Part shown: piece by piece, positions 1 through 8,505 of the stretch
Numbering within the stretch: position 1 is the first letter of the stretch
Layout: each line of letters begins with the position of its first letter
Source: Alkalimonas mucilaginosa
Lineage (GTDB): Bacteria; Pseudomonadota; Gammaproteobacteria; Enterobacterales; Alteromonadaceae
Assembly: GCF_036327005.1 (NCBI RefSeq)
Contig: NZ_JAUGZK010000008.1
Coordinates: forward strand, 1-64,000
Direction of reading: 5' to 3'
DNA: 64,000 nucleotides
Program-made: the position numbers and the translations under genes
Notes under the pieces: generated by a model
Databases searched by the model: none
Told to the model about the DNA's origin: nothing
What the model saw: the letters and a program-made list of their open reading frames with translations, nothing else

Positions 1-822
1 AAAAAGCACATCGTTTTCGAGAGGATGACCTCTAGTCATCCAAGCCTCGTAGTTATCTTCAGGGATAAACTCTCTGGGATCGTGGTCGATATAACCCTTT
101 TTCACATTTTTCGCAGTTATCAGAGGGATACCTGAATCCGACTTTTCAGGTGTTTTGCCCCTGTAATCAATGTAATCAACCAGATCTTTTATTTTGTATT
201 TGCGAGATTTCTCATACCCGTCAGTCTTTACAAGATCACCAAACATCTCCAAAAACACAGCACGAAGAAAGTCATCGGCAAGTTGGATGGCTTGCTGGCG
301 TTTGCGGCGGATGGCGTCGGCTTTGTCCAATATCGCGGCAATGCGTTTTTGCTCGGCTAGTGGTGGGAGTGGAATTTCAAATTCTTTAAGATCTTTAGCC
401 GAAAGATTTGGTTGTGCTGCACCATTTTCAAAACGTTCAATTTCCCTTTTGCATAAAGTACTACGAAGGTAATTTTTAAGAAAATTACGATCCAACTTGC
501 TATCTGGTCGCAAAATTACCAAGGAGGAAGCGATAGCGCCTTGAGAAATTTGATTATCAACAATCGCAAATTTACCTAACGAACCCCTTAGACAAAACAA
601 GATATCGCCAGGCGAAACTTTGCCATTACTCAGAAGGTTAAATCTCTCTTGAGAAATGAAGTTCGCCCCTGAGCACTTAATTGAGAGGTCATCCTGTAAA
701 TTTCCTGCGTTAATGAATGGTATTCCCTCTGAAAAGAGAGCATCTTTTGATGGATAGTTCTGGCCTCGATCACCATTAATCAATTTACAAACACTACCTA
801 ACTTCACCTTCGGCCAACTCAC
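1..822 (-). CDS. hsdS: Type I restriction-modification specificity subunit HsdS (partial, 3' end beyond window)
   Basis: Reading the minus strand from a GTG at 822-820 gives an open frame of 274 codons with no stop before the window edge. The GTG overlaps the hsdM stop (GTGA), so the genes are translationally coupled. The protein starts MSWPKVKLGSVCKLINGDRG, typical of a target recognition domain. At about residues 140-165 it has the conserved HsdS segment PLPPLAEQKRIAAILDKAD, the coiled spacer that follows the first recognition domain, and a second recognition domain begins near residue 200 (IDYRGKTPEKSDSGIPLITA). HsdS selects the DNA sequence for the HsdM/HsdR complex. The second domain is incomplete here. 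It is the last gene of hsdR-hsdM-hsdS. Confidence 0.93.
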   Translation of the reverse strand, partial: MSWPKVKLGSVCKLINGDRGQNYPSKDALFSEGIPFINAGNLQDDLSIKCSGANFISQERFNLLSNGKVSPGDILFCLRGSLGKFAIVDNQISQGAIASSLVILRPDSKLDRNFLKNYLRSTLCKREIERFENGAAQPNLSAKDLKEFEIPLPPLAEQKRIAAILDKADAIRRKRQQAIQLADDFLRAVFLEMFGDLVKTDGYEKSRKYKIKDLVDYIDYRGKTPEKSDSGIPLITAKNVKKGYIDHDPREFIPEDNYEAWMTRGHPLENDVLF

Positions 823-2408
823 AGCATCGCCTCCAGCGCTTTTAAATCCGCCAGAATATCGTTTTCCAGCGCAACCAGCTTATTTAAGATCACTTTCGGA
901 TCTTCATACTGCTGTTCGGCATACACCACTTGCTTGTAGCGATTAATGGATAGGTCGTATTTATTACCGGCAATGTCGGCTTTACTCACCCAAAAGGCTT
1001 TTTGCGTACGATCGTTTTGTTCGGTGTCGGCAATGGCTTTATCCCGCGCTTTATACCCGGCCACTAACGCTGGCAGGTCGTTGTCTTTAATTGGCGTGCG
1101 CTTATCGTCCAGGCTAAAGCCGTCGGCTTGTACATCGTAAAACCAGACATGGTCGGTACTGCCGCCTTTGGTGAAAATTAAAATGGCGGTAGATACCCCG
1201 GCATACGGCTTAAATACGCCGCTTGGCAAGGAAATAACCGCTTCTAACTGGTTTTGCTCTACCAGTAACTGGCGCAGTTGCTGGTGGGCCTTAGATGAGC
1301 CAAACAGCACACCATCGGGTACGATGGTGGCACTTTGGCCGCCAATCTTCAGCATGTTTTCAATAAGCGCCACGAACAACAGCTCGGTTTTTTTGGTTTT
1401 TACTTTGCGCAAAATATCCGGGCAAACGTCTTCTTCGTCCAGGCTGCCTTTAAATGGCGGGTTGGCGAGGATAATGTCGAAGCCATCTTTGGCCTCGCGC
1501 GGGAAGCGCTCTTTAAAGCTTTGGCTTAGCGTGTCCTGGTAATGAATATCCGGCTGTTTAATACCGTGCATCACCAGGTTCATGGCTGCGACGCGCAGCA
1601 TGGTGGCGTCAAAGTCAAAACCATGGAACATATCGGTATCGATATGGCTACGCTGCTCGGGTGAAATTAAATCCCCCGAGTACAGCGTATTCACCTGCTG
1701 CTTGCCGCTGGCGTCCAGCAGCGGCTTGCCCTGCTCGTCGAATAACGGCTCTTGCTCTACCCCCTCTTTGGAGGTGTACTTTTGCAGCAGGTACTCGTAG
1801 CTGCTCACCAAAAAACCGCCGGTGCCGGTGGACGGGTCACAAATACGGCTAGTAATGCCAGGGTCGAGCATTTCGACCATGGCACGAATAATATGCCGCG
1901 GCGTGCGAAACTGGCCGTTAATGCCGGCAGTGGTCAGCTTGCTAAGCAGGTACTCGTACAAATCGCCCTTGGTGTCGCTGTTTTCCAGCGGCAAGTCGTT
2001 GACCATTTCCACCGCTTTCACCAGCAGCGACTGCTTTTGGATCATCAGTTGGGCATCTTTCATAAATTCAGCAAACAGCGAGCCTTCGTTGCCATCTTTT
2101 ACCGACTGGGCCGAGCTTTCGGCAAAAAACGGAAACAGCTCATCTTTCACCAGCTTGTACAGGGTGTCGGCACCCAAGTGGCGAAAGTGCTGCCAACGCA
2201 GGTGCTGCTGCTTGTCGTTAAAACGGCGGTGAAAGGCTTTGCCGGTGCGGGATGCCAATTTCTCATCTTTTTGCTCGTTCATATCCAGCAAACGGGCATA
2301 CATTAAGAAAGTGATTTGCTCAATCACCGTCAGCGGGTTGGTAATGCCGCCGGTCCAGAATTCTTCCCACAGTTTGTCGATTTTGCTTTTTAGCTGACCT
2401 GTAATCAT
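819..2408 (-). CDS. hsdM: Type I restriction-modification adenine methyltransferase HsdM
   Basis: A 529-residue N6-adenine DNA methyltransferase, the modification subunit of a type I system. Visible motifs are an N-terminal helical HsdM_N-like region (about 1-150), the S-adenosylmethionine loop DPSTGTGGF near residues 191-199, and the catalytic NPPF motif in DIILANPPFKG near 316-319. Length and motif order are normal for the family. It lies 55 nt downstream of hsdR and overlaps hsdS by 4 nt. With HsdS it should methylate the host copy of the recognition site; with HsdR it forms the restriction complex. I see no truncation. Confidence 0.96.
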   Translation of the reverse strand: MITGQLKSKIDKLWEEFWTGGITNPLTVIEQITFLMYARLLDMNEQKDEKLASRTGKAFHRRFNDKQQHLRWQHFRHLGADTLYKLVKDELFPFFAESSAQSVKDGNEGSLFAEFMKDAQLMIQKQSLLVKAVEMVNDLPLENSDTKGDLYEYLLSKLTTAGINGQFRTPRHIIRAMVEMLDPGITSRICDPSTGTGGFLVSSYEYLLQKYTSKEGVEQEPLFDEQGKPLLDASGKQQVNTLYSGDLISPEQRSHIDTDMFHGFDFDATMLRVAAMNLVMHGIKQPDIHYQDTLSQSFKERFPREAKDGFDIILANPPFKGSLDEEDVCPDILRKVKTKKTELLFVALIENMLKIGGQSATIVPDGVLFGSSKAHQQLRQLLVEQNQLEAVISLPSGVFKPYAGVSTAILIFTKGGSTDHVWFYDVQADGFSLDDKRTPIKDNDLPALVAGYKARDKAIADTEQNDRTQKAFWVSKADIAGNKYDLSINRYKQVVYAEQQYEDPKVILNKLVALENDILADLKALEAML

Positions 2409-2463
2409 TTGGTTTCCTGTACTGCTTTATCGGTTTTAAGCGTTTCGTGTTGCGTGCAAAGTT

Positions 2464-5400
2464 TTAAGGGTTGAGTGTCTTTTCAATACGTGGTGCTTTG
2501 TTGCCCAGCGGCACCTCGAACTGGCGAATAAATTGCTGGATCACATCGGCCTGTTGCTGGCTGAATACACCATCCAGCCCCATATCGTGAATGCTGGTAA
2601 AAGGTGCCTCGTACAGCTGCTCAATCGCTACAGCGCCGTAGCGAACCACATGGTTTTTCAGCATGCCAATAAAGCGCTGTTGCCTGGCGTTCATGTGGGT
2701 GTGCGTTTGCTGGACAAAATCGGTAAAAGCCTGCTCTATCGCCTCTTTGTCCATCCCAACGATGGTACGTAAAATTTTATCCAGGCTGGCCGTGGACTCG
2801 GGAAAGAACTCTTTTAAGGTATTTAAATCAACGTTGGGATTTTGCGTGTGTACCAGGGAATTAAGCCGGGCTAAATCGTCTTCGCTGACAGGCTCACCGG
2901 CCCGGATTTTCTTTAACACCGCATCGGTATCAAACAGCGGTGCTAAGGTTTTTTCAACTTCCTGACGGAAAATCTGATAATCAATGGAGACGATATTGGC
3001 CGCCCGCTCTTTTATCTTGTAATCGGCACTGTCTTCTTTAACATCCAGCACCACATCGGGCATGGGTGGAACGATGTCTTTATCTCGCAGGTGAATGATA
3101 CCACGCAGTGCCTTGCGGCTGTGCTCTAAAGCTGCAAAGCTCAGGTTCTGCCAGTAACTGTCTTGCTGGATGGCAGCAATGTCGCTGGCTTTCGCACGCA
3201 CATCATTTAAGTGCATTTGCAACCTGCTGACTTTACCCAGAAGCGCCTGGCGGGCTAAATCAATTTGTGTAACATCGGTAAACAGCAGCGTTTGCAAAGT
3301 CGCTATCTCGGTATCGAAACGGTAGGCTTCGCTTTGCCCCATGATGTTGCGCCACTGCATTAAGGGCGCCATGCTTTGCCACAGCATGGTTTTAACTGCC
3401 GGGGCAAACTGGTTCAGGCGCTTTTCATCTTTGCAGGTTTCGACATCCTGCCACTGATCACGCACGGCGATGGTGTTCATATCCAGCGCACAAATATCGG
3501 CGTGGATCAGAGCTATCACCTGGTTAAAGCTGGCTAAATCGGCTTTTTTCAAGGCGGCTTCGGCAAGCGTCAGCCTGGCTTCGAACAGTTTTTGCGTTAA
3601 GGATTTGCTTTGCTTAACGTCTTCCGGCTCTGGGTCCAGCTCGAAGTACTCAAAGTTTTCCCAGTGATCAAAAATTAAAAAGTGGGTTTTATGCTGCCCG
3701 GAGCCATACAGATCCGGACACAGCCGGGTGCCACGGCCAATCATCTGCCAGAACTTCACTTTGGATTTAATCGGCTTGGCAAAGACCAGATTCACCACCT
3801 CCGGCACATCGATGCCGGTATCGAGCATATCAACGGAGATGGCTATCCGAACACTCTGCTCTGCCGTGGATTTAAAATCATCGATCAGCTCCTCTGCCCG
3901 CTCGTATTTGGAGTGGATCACCCGGCAGAAATTATCACCCAGCTGGGGGTACATTTCCCCGAACAAAGAGGCCAGCAGCTCTGCGTGTTTGATATTGCGG
4001 GCAAAGACAATGGATTTGCCGGGTAGCTGGCCGTCAGCATCGCGCAGACCCTTTTCCATCAGATTCCGCAGGATCACCCGGTTGGTGTCTTTGTTTTTAA
4101 CCGCTTCATCTATCTGGCCGGCGTCAAAATCCAGTGTGTTAGGATCGATGCCCTGATCTTCCAGCTGAGCGATTTGCTCATCGGTCAGCCCATCTTTTTT
4201 GATACCGTCGCGCAAAAATCTGGTGGTAAAGCTGACGATTTTGTAAGGCACCAGGTTACGCTCTTCAATGGCTTGCTCCAGCGGGTAGTTGGCCGTGGGC
4301 ATTTTGTAATCACAGCCAAACAACTCACAGGTAGAGCGCGACACCATTTCCACTGGCGTTGCGGTTAAACCTACTTCCAGTGCATCAAAATACTTAAAAA
4401 TATCACCGTAAATATTGTAAATGGAGCGATGGGATTCATCCGCGACGATCAGGTCAAAATAACCAACATCGTATTTTTGGAAAATGCTCATCATGCCAGG
4501 GTAAGTGGCAATAAATACCCTGGCGCTGGCTGCCGCATCTTTTTTGCTTTTGCCCACCACGTACAAGGGCTCTTTGGTGTGCTCGTTAAAGGCATTGGCG
4601 GCTTGTTTGCGCAGCTCTTTGCGATCACACAAAAACAGCACCCGCTTTGCCCAGCCCGCATCCAATAATCGCTTGGCCAGGGCAATGGAAACCCGGGTTT
4701 TACCGGTGCCGGTGGCCTGCACCACCAGAGCTTTGCGGTGCTTGTCGCTAAAGCGTTCACACACCCGGGTAATGCTTTCAATCTGATACAAGCGCCCTGC
4801 TACCTTGGTATCAATCGGGGTTTGATTCAGGTTCTGCTTTAAGCTGCGCTGCTTAATCAGGTACTGCAGGCTGTCTTTGCTGTAATAGCCATACACTTTT
4901 CGGCTGTTGTAGCCCTGAGCGTCGTCGAGCAGACGGATATCGTAGCCATTGGTGTAAAAGATAACCGGGCGTCGGCCATAGCGTTTTTCCAGTGCGTTGG
5001 CATACAAAATGGCTTGCTGCCGGCCCTTTTCGACCGACTCGCGGGTCCGTTTGGCTTCAATCACAGCCAGCGGCAGTTCATCATCATCGAACAGCACGTA
5101 ATCGACGTAGCCAATACCGCTAGTAGTAGGCTGGCCATCGACTTCGAACTCTTTGCGCACTTCTTCGGTCGAGCTGGCATCCAGCGAGACATTCCAGCCT
5201 GCGGCGCGCAAGTCCATATCAATAATACGGGCGCGGGTTTGCGCTTCGTTAAAGTCGATGCCTGACATGCTGGCATAGCCAGCCTTTGCCTTTTGGATGG
5301 CCGCTTGGTTCATCGCTTGTTTCAGGCTGGCGGCTTCCTGCTGTGCTTTTAGCTGAGCTGCCTCTGCGGCTTTAAGTTCTTCCAGCGCTTGCTTTAATCG

Positions 5401-5898
5401 CGCCTCCTGATCGGCCAGTTTGGCCTGCAGCTGTTTATTTTCTCGGGCAAACTGCGCATCGGATTGCTGTGGCATTTTGCTGCAATCCGGTGCGATAAAT
5501 TCCGGCAGCTTGTTCGCATCACCACCGCAGTAAGCCACATAAAAGTAACCGCTGACGAAATAGCATTCCTGCAGGATCCAAACAGCCTCCTGCTGGCTGA
5601 CCTTGCCTTCATGCGCAGCACGGTTCCCGCTTTTACGGATGGCATGCAATTTATCGAGGATCTGACTGGGAACCACGGAGGTAAAACTATCGGCGTTCAG
5701 TTTGTCGATGATGCTGGCATTGGCGTAGACGGGCAATTGCAGTTTGGTATAGATAACACCGACGATTTTTTCCATCAGGCAGCGCATCTTGACCAGCGCG
5801 CTTTGTGGATCGCTGCAAGCGTAATCCTGGGCAAAAGCAGCCAGCTGGTATAATTCGGGTAACGCTTCCAGATGTTTAAAACTCATTGCGTGCTTCAT
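2464..5898 (-). CDS. hsdR: Type I restriction endonuclease subunit HsdR (EcoEI-like)
   Basis: An 1144-residue restriction and translocation subunit. Order of parts: an N-terminal DUF4145-like region (about 1-130), a coiled coil rich in Gln/Ala/Lys (about 150-210), a PD-(D/E)XK nuclease domain (D in YVDYVLFDDDELP, then EAK near residue 279), a superfamily 2 helicase motor (Walker A QATGTGKT near 394, DESH box near 485, motif VI-like QMIGRGTRL), and a long C-terminal EcoEI-type region. It is the first gene of hsdRMS. A sigma-54-type promoter lies just upstream, with a predicted start site about 16 nt before the ATG, so expression probably depends on the adjacent enhancer-binding regulator. An internal ATG four codons in is also possible as start. 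Confidence 0.95.
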   Translation of the reverse strand: MKHAMSFKHLEALPELYQLAAFAQDYACSDPQSALVKMRCLMEKIVGVIYTKLQLPVYANASIIDKLNADSFTSVVPSQILDKLHAIRKSGNRAAHEGKVSQQEAVWILQECYFVSGYFYVAYCGGDANKLPEFIAPDCSKMPQQSDAQFARENKQLQAKLADQEARLKQALEELKAAEAAQLKAQQEAASLKQAMNQAAIQKAKAGYASMSGIDFNEAQTRARIIDMDLRAAGWNVSLDASSTEEVRKEFEVDGQPTTSGIGYVDYVLFDDDELPLAVIEAKRTRESVEKGRQQAILYANALEKRYGRRPVIFYTNGYDIRLLDDAQGYNSRKVYGYYSKDSLQYLIKQRSLKQNLNQTPIDTKVAGRLYQIESITRVCERFSDKHRKALVVQATGTGKTRVSIALAKRLLDAGWAKRVLFLCDRKELRKQAANAFNEHTKEPLYVVGKSKKDAAASARVFIATYPGMMSIFQKYDVGYFDLIVADESHRSIYNIYGDIFKYFDALEVGLTATPVEMVSRSTCELFGCDYKMPTANYPLEQAIEERNLVPYKIVSFTTRFLRDGIKKDGLTDEQIAQLEDQGIDPNTLDFDAGQIDEAVKNKDTNRVILRNLMEKGLRDADGQLPGKSIVFARNIKHAELLASLFGEMYPQLGDNFCRVIHSKYERAEELIDDFKSTAEQSVRIAISVDMLDTGIDVPEVVNLVFAKPIKSKVKFWQMIGRGTRLCPDLYGSGQHKTHFLIFDHWENFEYFELDPEPEDVKQSKSLTQKLFEARLTLAEAALKKADLASFNQVIALIHADICALDMNTIAVRDQWQDVETCKDEKRLNQFAPAVKTMLWQSMAPLMQWRNIMGQSEAYRFDTEIATLQTLLFTDVTQIDLARQALLGKVSRLQMHLNDVRAKASDIAAIQQDSYWQNLSFAALEHSRKALRGIIHLRDKDIVPPMPDVVLDVKEDSADYKIKERAANIVSIDYQIFRQEVEKTLAPLFDTDAVLKKIRAGEPVSEDDLARLNSLVHTQNPNVDLNTLKEFFPESTASLDKILRTIVGMDKEAIEQAFTDFVQQTHTHMNARQQRFIGMLKNHVVRYGAVAIEQLYEAPFTSIHDMGLDGVFSQQQADVIQQFIRQFEVPLGNKAPRIEKTLNP

Positions 5899-5923
5899 TC
5901 CATATTTTCCTGATATCCCTGTA

Positions 5924-5942
5924 TGGCAAGTTCGGTGCCAAT
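5924..5942 (-). promoter_or_regulatory. Sigma-54 (RpoN) promoter for hsdRMS
   Basis: On the minus strand the sequence TTGGCACCGAACTTGCC carries the -24 GG (5939-5938) and -12 GC (5927-5926) separated by exactly 10 nt. Against the known consensus TGGCACG-N4-TTGC(A/T) it differs only at the seventh base and the last base. The predicted transcription start is near 5914, about 16 nt upstream of the hsdR ATG. It sits in the 51-nt gap downstream of the sigma-54 activator gene. The match is seen in the sequence; use by RpoN is inferred. Confidence 0.8.
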
Positions 5943-5949
5943 GTGAAGG

Positions 5950-7458
5950 TTATGGCAAATGATCGGATTTTATTTCCAGCTTCTTCATCCAGTTGCTGAG
6001 CGTTTGATGGTTGGCCAGGCCCAAAAGTTTAGCCGATTTGGATAAGTTGCCACCGGTCTGCTCCAACGCTGCGACAATGATTTTTTCTTTAATCCCATCA
6101 ATATATTGCTGAACGTCAAAACCTGCAACTAAAGGAGGCAATGAATGGTTGTCTTGGCTGTTGCTTTTAAGCTGCAGCTGCACACCAGCGATGTCCTGCA
6201 AAGACAGCTCATCGCTTTTGGCCCAGAGCACAGCTCGGCTTAATGTGTTCCACAAAGCTCGAATATTGCCAGGCCACGGCTGCTCTTTGATAAAATTAAT
6301 TGCAGAATCGCTAATTTTTTTACTTTGGTAGTCGGGTATTTTGGCAAAGGTAGCATTAATTTCTGCCAGTATTTGCGAAACCAAAACGGGTATATCCTCA
6401 CGTCGCTGTCGAAGGGGCGGCAATTCAATGACCCCCACCGCTAGGCGGTAAAAGAGATCTTCCCGAAAAGTGCCATCAGCCACCATGCTGATTAATGGCC
6501 GATGGGTAGCAGCAAGGATTCGGACATCCACCCGCCTGGTTTTACTGTCACCGACCCGGGTTATCTCACCTTGCTGCAATACGCGTAACAGCTTTACCTG
6601 CACCGCAGGGGTTAACTCCCCCACCTCATCCAAAAACAACGTACCGCCATTGGCTTGTTCAAACAGGCCGGCATGCTCTTTGTCCGCGCCTGTGAATGCT
6701 CCCTTCACATGACCAAATAAAATTGAGTCAACCAGGTTTTCCGGTAAGGCGCCGCAATTGATGGTTTTAAGTACCTTAGCACTGCGGCTACTACCAGCAT
6801 GAATAGCGGTAGCCAGAACTTCTTTACCGGTACCGGATTCACCGAGGATCAGTGCTGGTAAGTCCGTTAGCGCAAGCCTTGAAGCCTGCTGTATCAATAC
6901 TTGCATTGATGCAGATTGTGCCACCAGATCGTTGAAAGCCCCGTTAAAATCAGGCCCCGCCATGACTTTAGCAGAAATGCTGGTTCTTGCTACACGGGCA
7001 TAGGTGGCAGCAAAATCGAACGGAATGTGGACTTCTTCTACACTGTTATCAGGCCCCGATTGTAAAAAACGACAGTCATAAATGCCTTTACCAAACAGCA
7101 CAGAAATCGCGGTCATGGCTGGTGTGCCAGAGGTTAGGTTGATGTAAATCCGGTTGTTTGACGTCGACAGATGCTCTAGATGTCGCTGCATGATGGCAGC
7201 AATGGCCTGATAGTTGGTTGGCGAGTCCATTGACTGGTGAACAATAGAGGCTGTGGCTGGCCTATCCATGATGTGGAGTCTTTTATTTAACCAGTCTTCA
7301 TAAGACTGCCAGTCTTCTTCCCAGGCATTCGCTAAAATGAGGATCTCATCAAACGAAACCGTGTGACGCGTGGCAAGAGTTGCGATAGATGCCAGCTCAT
7401 TCTGTTTCATCTTTTCAATATCGGTTTTACCCAACCAGGAAATCAGCACATTCATCAT
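5950..7458 (-). CDS. CARF-like sensor / sigma-54 enhancer-binding transcriptional activator (RtcR-like architecture)
   Basis: A 502-residue protein from ATG 7458 (GTG at 7464 also possible; GAG-TGGTC precedes the ATG). Residues about 1-160 look like a CARF-type Rossmann domain: an opening strand VLISWLGKTD and the strand-turn INLTSGTPAM, where CARF domains bind cyclic oligonucleotides. Residues about 180-420 are a complete AAA+ sigma-54 interaction domain with Walker A GESGTGKE, the sigma-54-contacting GAFTGA loop and Walker B LFLDEVGE. The C-terminus holds a Fis-type helix-turn-helix (GGNLSKSAKLLGLANHQTL). RtcR, with the same layout, responds to an RNA-derived ligand, but no rtcBA genes are adjacent here. 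The neighbour downstream is hsdR with its own sigma-54 promoter, so this is the likely activator of the restriction operon. The CARF assignment is by eye. Confidence 0.85.
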   Translation of the reverse strand: MMNVLISWLGKTDIEKMKQNELASIATLATRHTVSFDEILILANAWEEDWQSYEDWLNKRLHIMDRPATASIVHQSMDSPTNYQAIAAIMQRHLEHLSTSNNRIYINLTSGTPAMTAISVLFGKGIYDCRFLQSGPDNSVEEVHIPFDFAATYARVARTSISAKVMAGPDFNGAFNDLVAQSASMQVLIQQASRLALTDLPALILGESGTGKEVLATAIHAGSSRSAKVLKTINCGALPENLVDSILFGHVKGAFTGADKEHAGLFEQANGGTLFLDEVGELTPAVQVKLLRVLQQGEITRVGDSKTRRVDVRILAATHRPLISMVADGTFREDLFYRLAVGVIELPPLRQRREDIPVLVSQILAEINATFAKIPDYQSKKISDSAINFIKEQPWPGNIRALWNTLSRAVLWAKSDELSLQDIAGVQLQLKSNSQDNHSLPPLVAGFDVQQYIDGIKEKIIVAALEQTGGNLSKSAKLLGLANHQTLSNWMKKLEIKSDHLP

Positions 7459-7562
7459 GACCACTCAGGTGTTTGTTCCAGACTTCACACACCATAAACC
7501 AGCCTTGGTTGTTGCGCTATAAGAAACTTACTGAGATGGTAATTTTTTTTACTAATTTAACT

Positions 7563-7877
7563 CTAATCTTGCTGCCGATACAAAGCCGGCTCGTCAAAAT
7601 AGTGGTAATCACCCAATTGCAGAGCACGCTGCCGCAGCGCCTGTTTGCTGGGGACACGCTCCGCGATGGTGCAGCCGAAAACCTGCTGATGGTCCCGCTC
7701 CATCAGTTGCTGCACTTCATCGCGCGTGCACAGTTGCAGCAGCTCAATGGCGTGAATAAAGCCCTGGGCGCGCATCCGCTCGGTCTGGTTGTCGCCTCCC
7801 GCACGGCTGATGGTAAAAATGTCTTTAAACTGCCGCTCTAAATCGAGCATTGCCAAATCCCGTTGTGCCATGTTCAT
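7563..7877 (-). CDS. Hypothetical protein, 104 residues
   Basis: The chosen start is the ATG at 7877 because it has a good ribosome binding site (AGGGAG, 7 nt upstream); an upstream extension to 7955 is open but lacks one. The protein is soluble and mostly helical (AQRDLAMLDLERQFKDIF, then DEVQQLMERDHQQVF), with no signal peptide or membrane segment. I do not recognise the family. It lies between the CARF-sigma-54 regulator, 104 nt downstream, and a small membrane protein upstream. A perfect inverted repeat about 140 nt upstream matches one in front of the WYL regulator, which suggests shared control. Confidence 0.65.
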   Translation of the reverse strand: MNMAQRDLAMLDLERQFKDIFTISRAGGDNQTERMRAQGFIHAIELLQLCTRDEVQQLMERDHQQVFGCTIAERVPSKQALRQRALQLGDYHYFDEPALYRQQD

Positions 7878-8017
7878 GGTGTGCTCCCTATCAAATATAA
7901 ATTGCATCCCTGCACTGTTTTCCTTAAAACATCCTGCTGCCAGCCTGGCAATCACCTGTCCGCTCTGGTGACATCAAAATCCTGATGCCAAGAATAGTCC
8001 CTTGTGCTTGAAAGGCC

Positions 8018-8039
8018 ATACTGTGTGTTTGCACAGTAT
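8018..8039. promoter_or_regulatory. Operator-like inverted repeat O1 (WYL-regulator site)
   Basis: A perfect inverted repeat ATACTGTG-N6-CACAGTAT spans 22 bp. A second site with the same 22-bp length, the same left half and a related right half lies at 8398-8419 in front of the WYL regulator gene. Two copies around this regulator make it a likely binding site. O1 lies upstream of the 104-residue gene on the minus strand. Confidence 0.6.
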
Positions 8040-8076
8040 CCATTTTTCATACAGATCGCGTTTTCCTTTTACCGCT

Positions 8077-8331
8077 TTACAAGCCAAAAAAAGGAGCGCA
8101 TGAGACCATTACAAAACTCGCCATCACGGTAATAATGAACTGCAACGTGTAGCGAAAGATGTTTTCTGTCAGTGGTGTGGTTAAGTTGCCCCGGCTTTTC
8201 TCTTTTTTAATAGCCTCTTCAGTTTGATGGATCACAGTCCAAATCAGGTATATAGCGCATAATGCAAGTACCATGCTTTGTGTGCCAGCCAACGTGAACA
8301 AAAAACCGACCAAAATAAACCAATACCCCAT
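8077..8331 (-). CDS. Small membrane protein, unknown function
   Basis: An 84-residue protein from the ATG at 8331, preceded by GGGAGG at 5 nt; an ATG ten codons earlier (8361) also has a purine-rich site. Two or three hydrophobic segments are visible: residues about 2-32 (MGYWFILVGFLFTLAG and following) and about 62-82 near the C-terminus (FIITVMASFVMVS), joined by a charged stretch (EEAIKKEKSRG). No family is recognised. It is transcribed divergently from the WYL regulator, sharing an upstream region with operator-like site O2. Small membrane proteins are often effectors in defence loci, but nothing in this sequence proves that. Confidence 0.6.
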   Translation of the reverse strand: MGYWFILVGFLFTLAGTQSMVLALCAIYLIWTVIHQTEEAIKKEKSRGNLTTPLTENIFRYTLQFIITVMASFVMVSCAPFFGL

Positions 8332-8397
8332 AGCATCCTCCCAGACAGGCCATCGTGCCATACCTTCCTTAATCTAAGAGGTTTAGTCGACATTGCC

Positions 8398-8419
8398 ATA
8401 CTGTACAGATTCGCAGTGT
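8398..8419. promoter_or_regulatory. Operator-like imperfect inverted repeat O2 in front of the WYL regulator
   Basis: The 22-bp site ATACTGTA-N6-CGCAGTGT shares length, left arm and the CAGT core with O1 and has the same preceding CC. Its arms match at five of six outer positions (ATACTG against ACACTG). It lies 87 nt upstream of the regulator start, in the divergent gap with the small membrane protein. A separate GTCGACA/TGTCGAC pair (8386-8392, 8417-8423) surrounds it. Confidence 0.5.
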
Positions 8420-8505
8420 CGACTTTTCAGGCGGATCTTGGCTTTGTTATTTTGCATGGCTGGCTTTGCTATAAACTATTCGGCTATGCTGTATGCATTG
8501 ATGAC

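Noticed and set aside
8278..8505. N-terminal extension of the WYL regulator frame
   Set aside because: It overlaps the divergent membrane-protein gene and runs through operator O2; a start at 8506 gives the usual family length.
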